From assembly GCA_030770545.1 (NCBI GenBank), contig CM061097.1:744501-808500 (forward strand): DNA of 64,000 nt, written 5' to 3'. The notes under the pieces were generated by a model. The model was given only the letters and a program-made list of their open reading frames with translations. It was not told the origin of the DNA and ran no database searches. The stretch comes from Macropodus opercularis (taxonomy: Eukaryota > Chordata > Actinopteri > Anabantiformes > Osphronemidae). The position numbers and the translations under genes are program-made. Below are positions 48,101 through 62,473 of the stretch, piece by piece. Every line of letters begins with the position of its first letter. Positions within the stretch are counted from its first letter, which is position 1.

Positions 48101-51100
48101 ATGGGAGGGAGACCGCTGCTGCAGGTCTGCTGCCTGCTGCTGCTCAGCGGGAGCGGTCTCTGCGGAGGTGAGGGCGAGGACGGGCGGGTTGCGTCCCAGC
48201 GGGCGGTGCTGGATGTGGTTTTTGTTGATTCTGTACTGATTTATGTTTAATGGTGAAAGAAATAACGTGCTCCGTGTTGAGTAATTCACCACTTTTATTA
48301 TGTGAAGCATAATCATTATTACTAATATAAGGAACCAAGACAGTAGAATCATCACGTCTCTGACCGTTTCAACTGGAAAACTGCTCAGTTATAAGCTGGT
48401 TAAAGTAGAATAACACGATACGTGTTACACGTTTCCATCCAAGCAGAAGGGAGCAGCTCCGTCAGGTTTAGTCCGTATAAGCTGCTTAAAGTGCCTGAAA
48501 TGCTCAAACACACCCAACGGTACAACGCGGATTGCGGTTCCGCAGGGTGACGAAATCCAGCGCTCATCACGGGAACCAGGGGCCCCTGGCGAAGCGAGCA
48601 CAGACTCGCGGGTGGCTTTGTGCTGCGGGCAGCGTGTTGGTGCTGTGACCTCGGCGGAGTGTTGTGGTTTCTACCGTCGCCCTGTGGCATTAGCTTCAGG
48701 CTAGCTAGCTATCTGGAGCCCAGTTGAACACCGAACCCCTTCCTGGGCCCGGTACCAGCACAGCGCGCCTGTTGGTGTTAGCAGCATGTAACCGTGTCTG
48801 CACCTGGCGGATAAACTAAACGGGCCGTTCTAGTTTTTCAGTCTGTTTCTGGCACATTTACAAGTTTGAACATGAAGCGGCCTCTGCTCAACGTGTGTTG
48901 CGTTCAAGACATTACAGGAAGTGGGCATCCGGGGTTTCAAGGATGGCTGCGTGGATCCAGCATGTGGACACTTAAGACTCTGCTTAGCTTTCATCTGGAC
49001 CTGGTGTCAATAGGTTGCTACTGCTGTTCTGGGTAGTGAGTACATGGTGGGAACCAGACCTGCTGAAGCGTCGCTTTCTGTTCTCATCTTAACCAACGGA
49101 GCCAAAGCTGCTATCATTTAATCAGCAGCTGTTCAATGTAAGACACAATGGGGCGCTTCCTGGGTTCCTGGCTTCCTGGGTTCCCTCCTCTGTGGAACCA
49201 TGTCCTGTTTATCTTTGTTTTGTATCGTCTGTTCAGCCTTATTAAGTGCACAAAATGAGCAACGATGCCAGGACTGGAAACGATGACAAACCGCTTCCTA
49301 TCGGTGACGACTGCAGCAGAACAGACTCTGATGCTAACTGCTAGCGTTCACTTTGGAACATTGTGTAAAGTGTTTTCAGCTCTGACCTCAGGTCAGGGCA
49401 TTTTCCTCTGCTGTGTTTGCTGACTGACTGTTTCCTCCTGCAGACTCGCAGCAGACTGAGCATCTCTCCTCCTATCAGGTGATTGTCCCACAACTCATCG
49501 GAGGCAGGCTTAGGAGAGATGTGCACGGAAGACCACCTGATCGGGTACGCTGTTGACCTTTGACCTTTGGAAATCCAAACTCAACAACAGACAGTGCTGC
49601 TGGTCTTTACCTTTGTTGAGGGTAGCAGAGAAGCTCAAATAAAGTAGGCACCACACAGCTTAAAGTCAGAACCTAAGGAGTCCGCGGGAGTAAATTTTGC
49701 GTTGTGTGTTTGAGCAGGTTGCTCAAACTAGGCTCCAGAATGGAACCAGACGCATTTTCCCCAACACTGGCACTGTCTGCCCAGTGCCAGGAAATCTGCG
49801 TCCGTGTTTGCTGGATGATAAATCCTGGTATCCCTCATTGAACTGACCCTGTAGATGTGAAGGAAAAACATCACTGGGCTCATGATTGTGGGGCCAAACA
49901 GTCTGGGAGAACATGTTGCTGCATTCCTGCATGAAGGCATCATCCCAGCTAGTTTCACCTGCTGACTGGATCTGATCTGAACAGTCCAGTGTCACTTCCC
50001 ACATGTTGGTGCCTGTCACGGCTGATGCGGAGGAGCTGAGCAGATCAGCGTGGCCTGAGACTACGGAAAGAGCTGCTGGAGGAGGATCCAGTGTCGAAGC
50101 TGCTGTCTCGTTTCTCTCCCTGCATGTTGGAACGTGTTCAGCACACACCCTCCTACGCACACTTTCCTCAATCATCAGACTTCTTGGCGAGGTTGTTTTA
50201 TTGCTGCTTCATCCACTACTGAGACACTTTCCCCACAGCTCTAAGCTACCGCATGTCTTCACTGGGCTGGACGGGCATTTCCAGTGGTCTGAACTCTTTT
50301 GGTCTTGTCCATTGTGATGGAAGTAGAAGGAAGGTGCTTCATAAGACACAGTGGTGTGTCTCTGAGCAGCGCTGAGTATAGTTAGTTGAAAATAAGTTAG
50401 TTTTTTTTCTACGTGTTCTACTTGCTCTAACTAAAGTTAATGAGTTTAGCTGCAGCCCCTTGAAACCAACTGAAACCAGTTGTAATGTGAAGCATAGGTG
50501 AAAATATAGAAACTGGGCACGAAGGCAGAATGAAAAGATGAGTCGCGGTGTTCATTCACACCTGCTCCTTTTCTGACCTTTGACCCCTGCTGGGTTAGAG
50601 GACGGAGGATCTGCTGCTGGCAGCTGGGTGATGCCGTCTACCGCTGACTCTCCATCCTCACACCACCTGTCTGTGTGTTCACCACACAGTCGTCACATGC
50701 TGCTCGCTGCAACACCAGCCAGGTGAGTCAGAGGCTCGGGTGACCTCTGAAACTTTCCTGAAGAGCAAATTCAGAGGCAGGACATTGTTGGTGTATTGGC
50801 GCGGCTCTGACAGAACCGAGGCTCTGTCCTGACATTGGCACATTGGTTGTGCATGTCATATGGTTTCACACACGACTGATGCTCGTTGTTTCACCGCAGT
50901 AGAATTAGTCTGATGGAGGATTTTGGTTCTTCCGGTGTCACAGACTGGTTCTGGTCCATTTTTTTGATGACTGCTCCTTACTGTGTTATAAGGCCTCAGT
51001 GTTAACATGATGTGCTTGTTTCTGTTGGTGCAGGTGTCCTACATTATCAGTGTGGATGGAAACGACCATGTTGTTCATCTGGAGAGAAATGAGTGAGTTC

Positions 51101-54100
51101 GGACCAGTTGTCTGCTTCACACCAAGGCAGCCTGAGAGCTGAAGTGACGTATTCGTCATTTCTTAAAACCTCCAGATAAACATTTCTGGATTAACAGTCC
51201 TTCAATAAACACACATTTATTTATTTCCTCCAGTTTTTTGTTAACTGGAAAAAATAATCAAAGGAATGAGAAAAGATGATAACGAGACCTCATTCTAAAT
51301 GTGTTGGCAAACAAAATTTCGCCTAAAATCCCAAAAATGTCTAATATAAGAAAATAACCTGTTTTCGGTCATAAACCTTCAAACATCTTTCCAGCACGTT
51401 AGCCTGTCATTAGCTATTATTAGCCCATTACAATCAATATTTGGCCACTCAAATGTTGCTGAACATTGGCTGATGTTATTTTTTCAGGCTGCTTCTGCCT
51501 CCAGACTTCACGGTGTTCACCTACAGTCCGAACGGGTCACTGGTCACATCCAGACCACCTGTACAGGTAAAGCACACAAAAGTCGGAGGTTGCAAGTAAT
51601 ATAAATAAAATTAAGCTTTTAGGAAGGTGCCAACAAATTAATTGATTGCTTTACAGACCAACAATTTTCAGGTCTAAGTCTTTCTTTACTAATTTATTAT
51701 TTGCCCTATGGTCTAGTTATTGAAACAACGCTTCCTCTGGGGGGGTGTTACCAGTCAGATGATTATTTGTCACTGCTTCCTCTTTTCAGTTTCAGCTGAC
51801 TTCCTAACTGTGTTTTCTGTGATTCACTGGAGGAGGAACTCACTGCCTCAGCACAATGAACTGTATTAGTGGTGAAGTAAAAGTAGTCGATCTGCAGTAA
51901 AACGTCACAAAAACCCAAGCCTGTATCTCCTGTAGCTGCTCATTAAAGCAGAAACTCTGCAGATCTGAATGGTTCTACACAGTTGATTCCTGTGTGTTAA
52001 AGTTAAATGTGCAGCCTGGAACTGCTTCCTCTATCATCACTGATCTGGCTGAGAAGAGCAGAGTTCTGTCGAGTTGAAGATGTGTGTGACAGGAATGGAG
52101 AAGAGAGCTTCAACGCTCTGTGTGTTGTTTTACAGAACCACTGTCACTATCAAGGCTTCGTTGAGCACATGGAGGGCTCTTCTGTTGCCATGAGCATCTG
52201 CCACGGCCTCAGGTATCACTATGATATGGTCCAGCTGCTCTGAGTTCTGGTCCTGGCTGTGATTCCTCAGTAACTAATCACCAGTGTCAAACTCTCGGTC
52301 CGTCTCCAGAGGAGTGTTGCATCTCACCGATGACAGCTACGGCATCGAGCCGCTGGCGTCTGCCCCAGACCACCACCTGCTGTACCGTTTACAAGATGTG
52401 ACCTCACAGCCAGGGGGGTGTGGAACGCTGCACAATGAGCACGACAATGCCACGGAGCGCGCTCAGTACCAACCCGAGCAGATTCACCACAGGCAGCATA
52501 GCAGAGTGAGTTCGCTTGGTTCGGTCCAATTGGGCTCGTTTGTTTTCACCCTTCATTGATTCAACTTAACATTTGCTGCAGGTGAAGCGAGCTGTTCTCC
52601 ATCAAACTCACTATGTGGAGCTGCTGCTGGTGGTCGACAACGACCGGGTGAGATAGTTCATCAGCTAAAAAGCTTCATATGATAGGAATGAAGACTGACG
52701 AGATCAAACTCGCAGACAAAATAAACTGTACCTGTTCGAATTCCCCCTCAATTTAAAGCTGTGAGACCAAACGTCTTCACCAGAAGATCTGACTTTATGT
52801 TCATCTTCACATTAACCTTATAAAACCTCAGTGTTCTTATATCACTCAATAACCTGTTGGTCTAAGAATTTACTTTGTCTCCAGTATAACTACATGGAGA
52901 AGAACGAAACGAAGGTGAGGGAGGAGATGGTTCATCTGGCCAACTTCGTAGACAGTGTGAGTAAAGTGTCTCCATCAGTGATGAGCACACGCTGAATGTC
53001 AGAGACACATGCACCAGTTCTGATCTGCTCTGTTCTGTGCGTTCAGATCTACGTGCAGCTGAATGTCCGAGTGGTTCTGGTCGGTCTGGAGATCTGGACT
53101 CAGCAGAACCCGATCAGCACTGAGGGAGGAGCTGGAGAGGTGCTGAGTCACTTCACCCAGTGGAGAGAGAAGAACCTGGTTCCCCGGCGCCGGCACGACT
53201 CTGCTCAACTGATCCTGTTAGTAAACACACATACTCTGTAACACACACGCTGTCAAGGCTTTGTTCAGTAAGTTCATACATCTGATGATGATGCTGTTTA
53301 CAGGAGGAAGAATTTTGGCTCAACAGCTGGGATGGCATTCGTCTCCACCGTGTGCTCCAGGAGTCACGGGGGAGGGATCAACGCGGTACGTCAGGCGTTC
53401 ACAATCTTAGGAACACCTGTGACTGTACGGTGATGCCGTTCTGTAGCTGTGACTTCGATGTTTAACGTCATTCATACAAGACATATGAAAATTTCTCCCT
53501 GTCAGTTCACCAACAACAACGTTCCTGTGTTCGCGTCCATCGTGGCTCATGAGCTTGGTCACAACCTTGGAATGAATCATGATGACGGTCGTTCCTGTAC
53601 CTGCCCCTCCAGTGCCTGCATCATGAACTCTGGAGCCACGTAAGACGCCGGACACGTGTGCTGCATAAGGAGCACGTTACAAGTTGTAGTTTGTGCAGGA
53701 TGGAACACGTTTCAGCATGTATTTGTACTGTTTATCTAGTATTTCTTCGCCTTTTGTCTCTGTGCAGAGGATCCAGAAACTTCAGCAGCTGTAGTGCTGA
53801 TGATTTTGAGAAGATGATTTTGTTAACGGGAGGAACGTGTCTCTTGAACGTTCCCCGGCCCGATGAGGCCTACAGCGCACCCTACTGTGGGAACAGGCTG
53901 GTGGATGTCGGGGAGGAGTGTGACTGTGGATCACAGAAGGTCTGTACCAAAACTGCAACACATCCAAGGAACTTTACTTCTGTAGTGTAAGGGACTGGGA
54001 AAGATGTTTACAGCAGATTTAACACGAAGTAGAAATTACTGTGTGCGTGTGTGTGCGCGCAGGAGTGCGAGGACGACCCCTGCTGTGCGTTCAAGACCTG

Positions 54101-57100
54101 TAAACTGAAGTCTGGAGCTCAGTGTGCATATGGAGAGTGCTGCCACCGCTGTCAGGTAGACTCACTACAGACACAGTTTAATGGGGAGAACACGTTCGTC
54201 ACCAGATGAGATGTGTCTGTCCAACGATTTGTTGATTTCACTGTTCTAACACCAGACGTGGGCCGTGTTCCAGTGTGACCTCTGCTCTGTGTGTTTAGTT
54301 TCTCCCTGGAGGCTCGGTTTGTCGCTCCTCCACAGACAGCGAGTGTGATCTGCCCGAGTACTGCAACGGCTCCTCCTCCTTCTGTCAGAGTGACGTCTTT
54401 GTTCAGGTGACGTTTACCTGCAGGCTGAGCTGCCTCCGGGGCCACAGCCACGACTTTTCATAACCTACTACTAAAGTAGAGGTTCCCTCCACGTGTGGGT
54501 CTGACTAAATGTTTGGTGGGTTTTCTTCAGAACGGCCACCCGTGCCGGAACCAGCAGGCCTACTGTTACAACGGGAAGTGTCGGCACTATGACGGCCAGT
54601 GTCAGGACTTATTTGGATCCAGTGCGTACTCTTTGTTCAGGGTTCTCTCCTTCACATACCAAGTCACTTTAGTTTTCTGCCTTTTAGACAATGCCTCATC
54701 TCAGTTTTTAATCTGCATCACTTTCTTGTATGACTTCAGTTTCTCTGTCCTTCCTCTCCTCCTCCTCAGAGGCGAAGGCAGCTCCTGAACTCTGCTTTAA
54801 AGACGTCAACAGTAAAGGAGATCGTTTCGGTAACTGTGGTTACCACAACTTTGGGCACAAGAAGTGCGAGAGCAGGTAACACACTCTGGGAGAACTGGTT
54901 TGTAGTGAAACCCACACGGTCCAGGTTTGAGCGACGTGCTTTCTAATCAGCGTTACACAGCTAAACCACATGCTGCCTCACAGCACCACGGGTCCGTACA
55001 AGTAGCCTGGATGCTAAACCGGGTCTGCATCAGTTGTGAAGTGTCTATGGAGCAAGGATGGGAGACAGCTCAGTGTGTCTGTCTGGGTCACTTTCAACGT
55101 TTGTGCAGCGTTTCAACCTGTTCATCAAATCATTGTGTTTTTACAGTTTTAGACTGAAGGCGTTTGCGATTAATCGAATCTAACCTTTGCAAATCGTCAC
55201 AGCTTCCTGATTTCGTAATGTTTGTATCGTCACAGAAATGCTTTATGTGGGAAGCTGCAGTGTTCCAACGTTGCGGCAACCACGGTTTTTGGCATCGAGC
55301 CATCGATTATCAGCACTCCTATCGCCGGAGGAAAATGTTTTGGAGTCGACTTTAGGCTTGGATCAGACGTCCCCGATCCAGGAATGGTGAACGAGGGAAC
55401 CAAGTGTGGTGACAACAAGGTGAGGAAGATAGAGGGGAGGGAAGGAGAAGAGGAAACAGGAAAGGAAAAACAGTAGAGAGTTAATGAGAAAGGCCTGAGG
55501 AAGGAAACGAGACGAGGGGTTAGGAAATGAGATGAGAAACTGGAGGTGATATGGGAGATGTAACGTCAAGACTTCTTCTGTGGTGTCCAGGTGTGCATGA
55601 ACTTTGAGTGTCGCGGCGTGGACGTCCTGAGCTACGACTGTGACGTGGAGAGGAAGTGTCATGGACACGGGGTAAGCCTCACCTGCCTGAACTCCAGGGG
55701 GCGCTGACGCGTCACACCTGAACAATCACCATGACAACGTATTTGGAAGTTGGGTCCTGGCTTCTGGACAAAGGCAAGAAGTAGTCACCTCTCATTGCAG
55801 TCACGTCCTGCTGGTTTTTGGATGAGATATAGGAGAATTTGGAGAGAGTTGTATCTGAGTCCACTTGAGTAGAACAGGTGTGAAAAGGAACCGACCTGGA
55901 GCAGAAAGTCTTTTAAACTGAGGAAACTTCTTGGATGAGCAGTGAAATGTCAGATGTCATGATTCAACTTCCAGACAATGTGACGGCATCTTCAGACAGC
56001 ATCAGCTCTGAATGTGTGTGTTTCTCAGGTGTGTAACAGCAACAAGAACTGCCACTGTGATGACGGCTGGGAGCCGCCGTTCTGTGAGGTCAAAGGTTAC
56101 GGGGGCAGCGTGGACAGTGGACCCACCTGGAACGGTACAGCACCACACCTGGGGCGAGAGCTTTTATTGTGTAGTTGCTGTTGAACCTGACTGACGTAGT
56201 CAGAAGTTTTTATTGATGATGGGTTAATGATAATGACAAATAAATGATGAAACTTGATGATGCAGAACAGATCATACGCCGAGAGGCTTAACTACAGGGT
56301 TGGCTCAAACGTATGCATAACACACAATTCCATACATTTGTTTACTTTTCATATGCATGTCTGCGCATCAAGGCAAAGATGGGTTAACAGTAGTTTTGCT
56401 TGTCTGCCAACATACTCCTTCTGTGGTGTTTGAATGTGTAACAGCGGGCCTGGCCCAGTTGTTGATGCGACATCTGCTTCTTTGTCCTCTCCAGATAAAG
56501 ACACGTCTATGAGGGACGGGCTGTTGGTCTTCTTCTTCATTGTTCTTCCTCTTCTTGCTCTGGGTGCGTTTGTTTTCCTGCACAGGAACGAGCTGCTGCG
56601 TCGAATCGGGCTGAGCCGCAGGAAGAGATCGCAGGGTTACCAGTGAGTGTCAACACATTCTGAGCTATAAATTCAAGGAACCGTCCTGGACGTGGAGGCG
56701 GAGCAACTTGCCATGAAGGAGGCTTTAGGAACTTTACAGGGGGCTGTGCTGGGTTTAAGGACAATAGAAGCTCCTGTAAAACCTTGTTGTTTCTTCAAAC
56801 AGCTGTTCATATGCAGTGGCAGCAGCGAAGACGTTTATAGATGTTAGATGCATTCGTTGTGTTCAGATGTGAACGTGTTCTGTGATTGTTGCTTCACTAT
56901 CAGTAAAGCCCTCGTCCAGAGACACGCTGAGCTCCTGATCACACCCAGGAGTCCTGTCTGAGGTGACCCTCTCCTCTGTGGCATCAGACTTGTTCTGACT
57001 GCTCACTTTCTCTCTTCAGGGCTGATGATGCTTCTTCAGCCAAGCCCAGCAGAGCGCCGCCTCCCAGAGCCAAGCCTCCGTCTGTGGCCCACAGCAACAC

Positions 57101-57967
57101 CAACAACATTGTGAGAGACGGGGTGAGTTCCTGAGTGATGACAGCGTGTTTGTCTAACTCTTTGTCTAACTAAACCACTTACAACCTAAAACCAGACGTC
57201 GTCTTTGGCTCAGTGCTTATTTATGGTCTGAAACTTTAACAGAACATAGAAATACAAATATAATGGTACAAATAATAAGAGACCAGTCTTAGTTTTGCAC
57301 ATTGTCAAAATCAGACCTGTCCTGAGGCTAAACTAGGGTCCACAGACATCACAACGAGTCCTAACGAGCATAACGTTAACGTGTAAATGTGTGACTGTGC
57401 TGCCCAGGAGACCGATGGAGACGACGATGGCAGTCGGCAGGTAAGCGAGTTAGTCTGTGGTTGCGCTTCATGTAGTTTTACTGGACGTCTGCGGTCGTTA
57501 ATGAATTCTCCCTGAGACCTGCTTGTGTGTGTTACTGACCTCCTCTGCTCTCTCTCTCCAAGCACCACGCTCAGCTACTGCCACCGCCGGAGGTAAAGTG
57601 CTACTACTATTACTAACACCAGCACTACTACCACGTTCACCTGTTTCTGGCGTCGCCGCTGTAGGAACTGACCGACGTCTGCAGCTGCTTTCGTCTTTAC
57701 ACACGTTGAGCCGTGTGTGTTAACGTGCTGTGTTTCGTTTGTGTGCTGTGAGCAGGTGGTGGAGACCAGCAGGACGGCTCCATCCTACGCTCTGAGGCCT
57801 CCTCCGCAGTAAGAGAACGCTTAACCTCCTCTGAAACTGACCTTGTGTACGGACCAGCATAGAAAGAAAAACATAAACATGTTTTCTTATGTGTCAGGAA
57901 ACCAAAACCTTCTCCTGCATCACAGCCTCTGGTGCCTCAAAGAGCTGCTCCTCCTCCACCCGTCTAA
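48101..57967 (+). CDS. adam9: ADAM9, membrane metalloprotease-disintegrin
   Basis: ADAM9 is a type I membrane zinc protease that sheds ectodomains and binds integrins. Twenty-six exons give 837 residues (human 819): 48101-48167, 49444-49544, 50690-50722, 51034-51092, 51488-51566, 52136-52212, 52310-52505, 52582-52647, 52885-52956, 53047-53216, 53304-53385, 53506-53639, 53768-53939, 54063-54155, 54299-54406, 54531-54621, 54770-54875, 55236-55419, 55591-55671, 56029-56134, 56495-56642, 57020-57122, 57408-57440, 57563-57592, 57756-57808, 57898-57967. A signal peptide comes first (LLQVCCLLLLSGSGLC). The prodomain has a GGCG cysteine switch and furin site RVKR. HELGHNLGMNHDDG (residues 349-362) is the zinc site, with CIMNSGA as Met-turn. 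The disintegrin loop has SECDLPEYCNG. The cysteine-rich region and EGF (CHGHGVCNSNKNCHC) follow, then the membrane helix LLVFFFIVLPLLALGAFVFL and a proline-rich SH3-binding tail. Active site intact. Confidence 0.95.
55691..55705 (+). promoter_or_regulatory. CTCF-like site in an adam9 intron
   Basis: ACTCCAGGGGGCGCT fits the strong CTCF core CCASNAGGGGGCGCT at all but about two bases. It lies 20 bp after adam9 exon 19. Predicted from sequence only. Confidence 0.55.
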
Positions 57968-60515
57968 CCGACCACACCTGGATGTCTCCCTTCTCCTCCT
58001 CATCGTATTCAGCTTCAGTCCACACGCAAGCTGCCGGAAACCGAATCATAACCAGTCATGAAGCTGGGCGGTGAAGGCAGCAGGACTCGGCTGAAGCGGC
58101 CGATGATCTGAACAAGACTCTTTACTTTATTCGTTTCTCACTTTAAACCCAGTCAGAGGTCAGAGGTCAGCTCCACCAGCTGACACCCATCTGCTCTGCC
58201 ATAAAGCAGCCAATCACGTCAGTATTAAGTATGGATGTTGAGACCACCACCAGTTTTAAATTGTTCTCTAACTAAGCAAAGGGTCCTTTCAAAGAACAGG
58301 CCTCTGCATTTCATTCTGTATCACAAGCGTGTAGAAGCTGAAGTTTACTACGAAGTAATACGTCAGAAACAAACACATTCAAGTAAATCAACCACTTACC
58401 GACGCCAAAGTGAACAATCTCAGACCAGCACAAAGAGACAGACGGACGAGGCAGCAGGTTTGTGGTCTCTGTGCTCAGGGCCCTGAAGGGGCCATCAACA
58501 CGTTGAGTTGTTACCACTGCGTCCGTCTTCACAAACCAGGAAGTGGGGACATGTTCAATAAGTTTGACCTGATTGGCTGCTTTGGAGACAGACATCGTGG
58601 ACTCTGCAGGTGCAGCTTCCTCTTGTTCACTCACCTGGACTGTCTTTCTGTCTCTGTCCTTCCTTCCTTCCTGTGAATTGAAGCACTGGTGCCATCTGAG
58701 TGCACCAACCTTCTGCTGTGCACTGTCGTAGGAATGTAACGCACCCTTGCTGCTGCGGTGAACGCTCGCTCCAGAATTGTAACATCGCTGTTTGAATGGC
58801 GCCTGAGCGCAGAACTGCGGTGGGTTCGAGATCCTGTCCTGTGGACTGCAGGGAATGTACCCTCACCTCATTCAGCGTCTCCTGTGGAAAGATGGAGTCT
58901 GGCGTCCGGGTGGATGACTTCCTGCTGAGACGGGAGCTGTGAGCTTTCAGCCTCGCGTCCTCTTTCTGCCGTTTCCTGATTCATCAGCAGTAACTAGACC
59001 TCAGTTCTTAATGGTTCTAACCTGTATGACAACAAGAACCTTTACGTCTTAAGATCTTTCCTGAGAAATGTTTGTGTGGTTCCAAAGTTGCGGCGAACAC
59101 CTTCCATCTAGAGCTTGATCACAGTATGACCTCGTAGCCAGCGATCTGATGTTCACTGACACTTCCGAGTTCAGAAACGCTGCGTCTACATCTGGTGATG
59201 CAGACGATCATTTACACACCAGAATGTGGTTTCAAACCAGAGCAGTTTGAGGAATCTGGCCTGTGTTACAGTAGGATTCCTGTGCAAACCTTCACTTTAA
59301 TTTTCGCTCCAGTTGCGCTGGAGAGTGCGTGAAACCTATGATTAGAGTCTTTCATGGAAGAACTAAGTGACAGAAACCCAGTGGACCCTGCGATGGACCC
59401 TGGCAACGGACAAGGACAAGCGGATGGAAACCTGTTTAAACAAATGGCCTCATCTGTGTCGGAGGGACACAAACATCTTTGCTGATCAGTTCATTTGATG
59501 GTGTGATTCTCTGAGGACTATCCTGGTTGTTCAGAGGAAACTTGATGCTCACCTGAAAAGATCAGTTCCACCAGTCGCCTGTTGTAGCCAGATGGAAACA
59601 AAAGGCCTCGTTACAAAGCACCATGATCCACCGCGCCGCAGAGGCCAGCGCTTCAATGCTCGACTGTGGAACATGGGCCTGGACGGACTCGCAGGGAAGT
59701 CTGATTATGTTTTAGCTTGTACTTATGCAAATATCAAACTCAGGTTCACAAACTTTCCAGCGCTGCCGATCATCACATTGCTGGTTTATGGGCTTAACGA
59801 CGGTTGAACCACACTGATCACAACATTCACACGAAGGAGATGATTGAACTAGTTTCATTCGGGCCTTTAAATTCTTACCTGGCATTCATGCTTCACTTAT
59901 CACAGTTTTATTCCGTAATAAATACTTTCTCCTTCCTTTTCCAGCGTTTCGATAAACTGAGTGATTGAATCAGCTTTTAGTTACTAATCTTCTGAACATC
60001 CCAGTCAGAACAAGTGTAACAGTGATGAACCTCAGTTCAATTGAATTGGAAACAGGGATTTTCACAGCACCTGTAACAAACCAAACGTTGAATCTGGATG
60101 CAGTGTTGTGTGAGGACGTTTTCACCTGTTTAGCATATTATTATTATTATTATTATTATAATATTAACTTGTCTTGAGTGTTTTGCACAGATGTCACTGT
60201 TGACAACATAACTATTCAAAGAATTACCACAGGGCTACTTCAGTGCCAAGAACTCGCCTCTGAGTTTAGCTCCTGGAATCATGGAGATCGGCTCATTACT
60301 GTCGGTGAACTGATTCTGCTGCAGCTAAAATGAGTCGAACCAGCACTGAAAATCTGATTTCTCATGTCTGTTAAAACGCCTCAGAATCGCAGTCGCTGTA
60401 CGACATTTCATTTCATGGCCACGAACACGGTAGTCACTTTATTTTGTCTTTCAGACATGCTTCATACATGTCGTCCTGTTACTGTTACACTACAAATAAA
60501 ACAGTATCCACAGTT
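57968..60515 (+). other. adam9 3' UTR (probable)
   Basis: After the stop codon there is no recognisable coding sequence. Candidate poly(A) signals are AATAAA near 59919 and 60495. The latter (ACAAATAAAACAG) would give a UTR of about 2.5 kb. A short (TTA)n run lies at 60137-60160. Open frames in this stretch look random. Confidence 0.45.
60137..60160. repeat. (TTA)n short microsatellite
   Basis: About eight consecutive TTA/ATT triplets. Confidence 0.85.
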
Positions 60516-60983
60516 TGCTGTTGCGACTTGTTTTTAACATGCGAGAACAGCGTTTATGATCCGTTTGTCTATTTATGATGGTGCAAACAAGGACAAGTCC
60601 ACGGCGGGCGAGAGGATTCCAACTGATTATATCCCTCTGTGTTCTGATGGATGAATTCATAACAATACTCCAGCATTTACTCATTCTGGCTGTAAATAAG
60701 GCTGTGGGGTGGAAGAACCATTAAACATGTGGGTAAAGGAACAAATCTCAACGTTAAAGTGTCATCTCATAAAACAACTTTATTTTTGTGGCAGATGTGA
60801 TATGCTCTCTCTAAAACAAAAAAGTTTGATTTTATCATCAACTATCATGTTTGTGGAGGAATAAAATTGAGAATACTGAATTCTGATCTAGTGTAGTTCA
60901 AAACAAAGGTGATGATGATGAAGGTAAGGTTGTAACTAGTCAGGTTAACAGATTGTAAATTTGAATATTAAATTATGTTATAT

Positions 60984-61010
60984 ACAACCCGAATTCCAGA
61001 AAACTTTTTC
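60984..61010. mobile_element. Possible DNA-transposon terminus
   Basis: TACAACCCGAATTCCAGAAA closely resembles TACAACCCGATTCCAAAAAA, which I recall as the edge of a widespread fish interspersed element. The rest of the element and its partner end were not identified. Confidence 0.3.
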
Positions 61011-62473
61011 AATACACCTTCACAACTTTCTTTACTTCGTTCTCACCTCCACCTTATTCCCAACTTTAACCTTGTGGAGCTTTCGAGGGGTCAAACCACT
61101 GCAAACTAGGAGGCTCAAAGCTCAGAAACACACCATTGTTGGATCAAACAGCCTTCGTGGGTTTTACATCCAAGCAATGAACACGTGTGGGTCTATGATG
61201 AACCGGTTCATCCAACCGTTCATCTATGAAGCGTGTTGTGGTTTATCGTCTGTCTGCGGCTGTTTTATCCAACCCTTGTGTGGTTTATGAGCTTAGAGCC
61301 CTGTTTTCATTTTGACCCCTCGAAGGCTGCACCAGGGTTAATCTTCAGCTCTGTTTCCACCGTCCTTTCCACCTTCACTCCCATTACTTGTATAACCACA
61401 TCTACTTCTACCTTCACCATCTTTCTAACAACAACATCCTCCACCTTTATCTCCACTTCAACCATCTTCCTTATTCTTTCAGACACTTTTCTTTTTGCTC
61501 TCTAATGACACATAATATTAATATTAAGTTATTGTTGAATTCAACTTCAGTTACACCATGAAAACATAGTATTATTACTTTAATAATCAGGATGGACCCT
61601 TGGATGGAACAATCAGAGCTTTGCGTTGTAGCATGACACACATTGTGTAGTTTGACATTAGAGCTGGAGATAAACTCAGACTCACATTTAAATCATGTAA
61701 CCTCTGTGTTAGTTTGTGCTGGTTTAGTGTGAACCCAGTGTTGATGCTCAGGCTGCTGCTGAGGCCACTTTGATTATTAAAGGGGAGGGGGGCACGGTTA
61801 CAGAGACCCTGAATGCAACACTGTGGTAAGACAAGGACTGGATGAGCGTCAAGCTTCCCTTTATTCAGCCAGTCCCCTGTAACTCAGTGTCACATAAGCA
61901 CAAAATGGAAGGAGCACAAGCAGAGTCTTAATTAGGATTTTACAACTTGGAGCTGCATCCGTGTGGCTCAGTCTCTTTCTGCTGTTTGATATAGTTTGAT
62001 TCTTTTGCTGCTGAGGGTTTTTTCCAGCCTTCCCTTCCAGGATGTAGTCGTGGTTACTGTAGGAAATCACACTGGGAAGACGTCGCATCCTGTGCAGGCA
62101 GCGTGTGGACAGGTGACGTGATGCTGGCTCACTGTGGCTCTGCTACATTACTTGTCGTTGTCGTTTCTGTTGGCTTTGTTCGACAGTTAACTTGGTGCCA
62201 AAGCTACTGAAGTAGCAGTAGAGATAAGGCTGACGTGAATGAATCCGTAACGCTGGTGTGAAATGAAGGAACGTGGCGGAACAGGCACATTAAAGTTTTG
62301 TTCACACTATATAACATGATATATGGAAAATTTTGAGGCTTTGCAAACGTAGTTTTCATGGAAATATGTGAATGATTAATTTCTCTGTGAATAAATGTTG
62401 GCAAAGTAAACTCCTCCACATTGTGCTCAACCTCCAGTAGCTTGCTTTGCTACGGGACTTTAAATGACACTGT

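Noticed and set aside
49723..50175. 150-residue minus-strand open frame inside adam9 intron 2.
   Set aside because: No family is recognisable, no supporting splice sites were seen, and it overlaps another short frame. It might be a repeat remnant; a translated search of this interval would decide.
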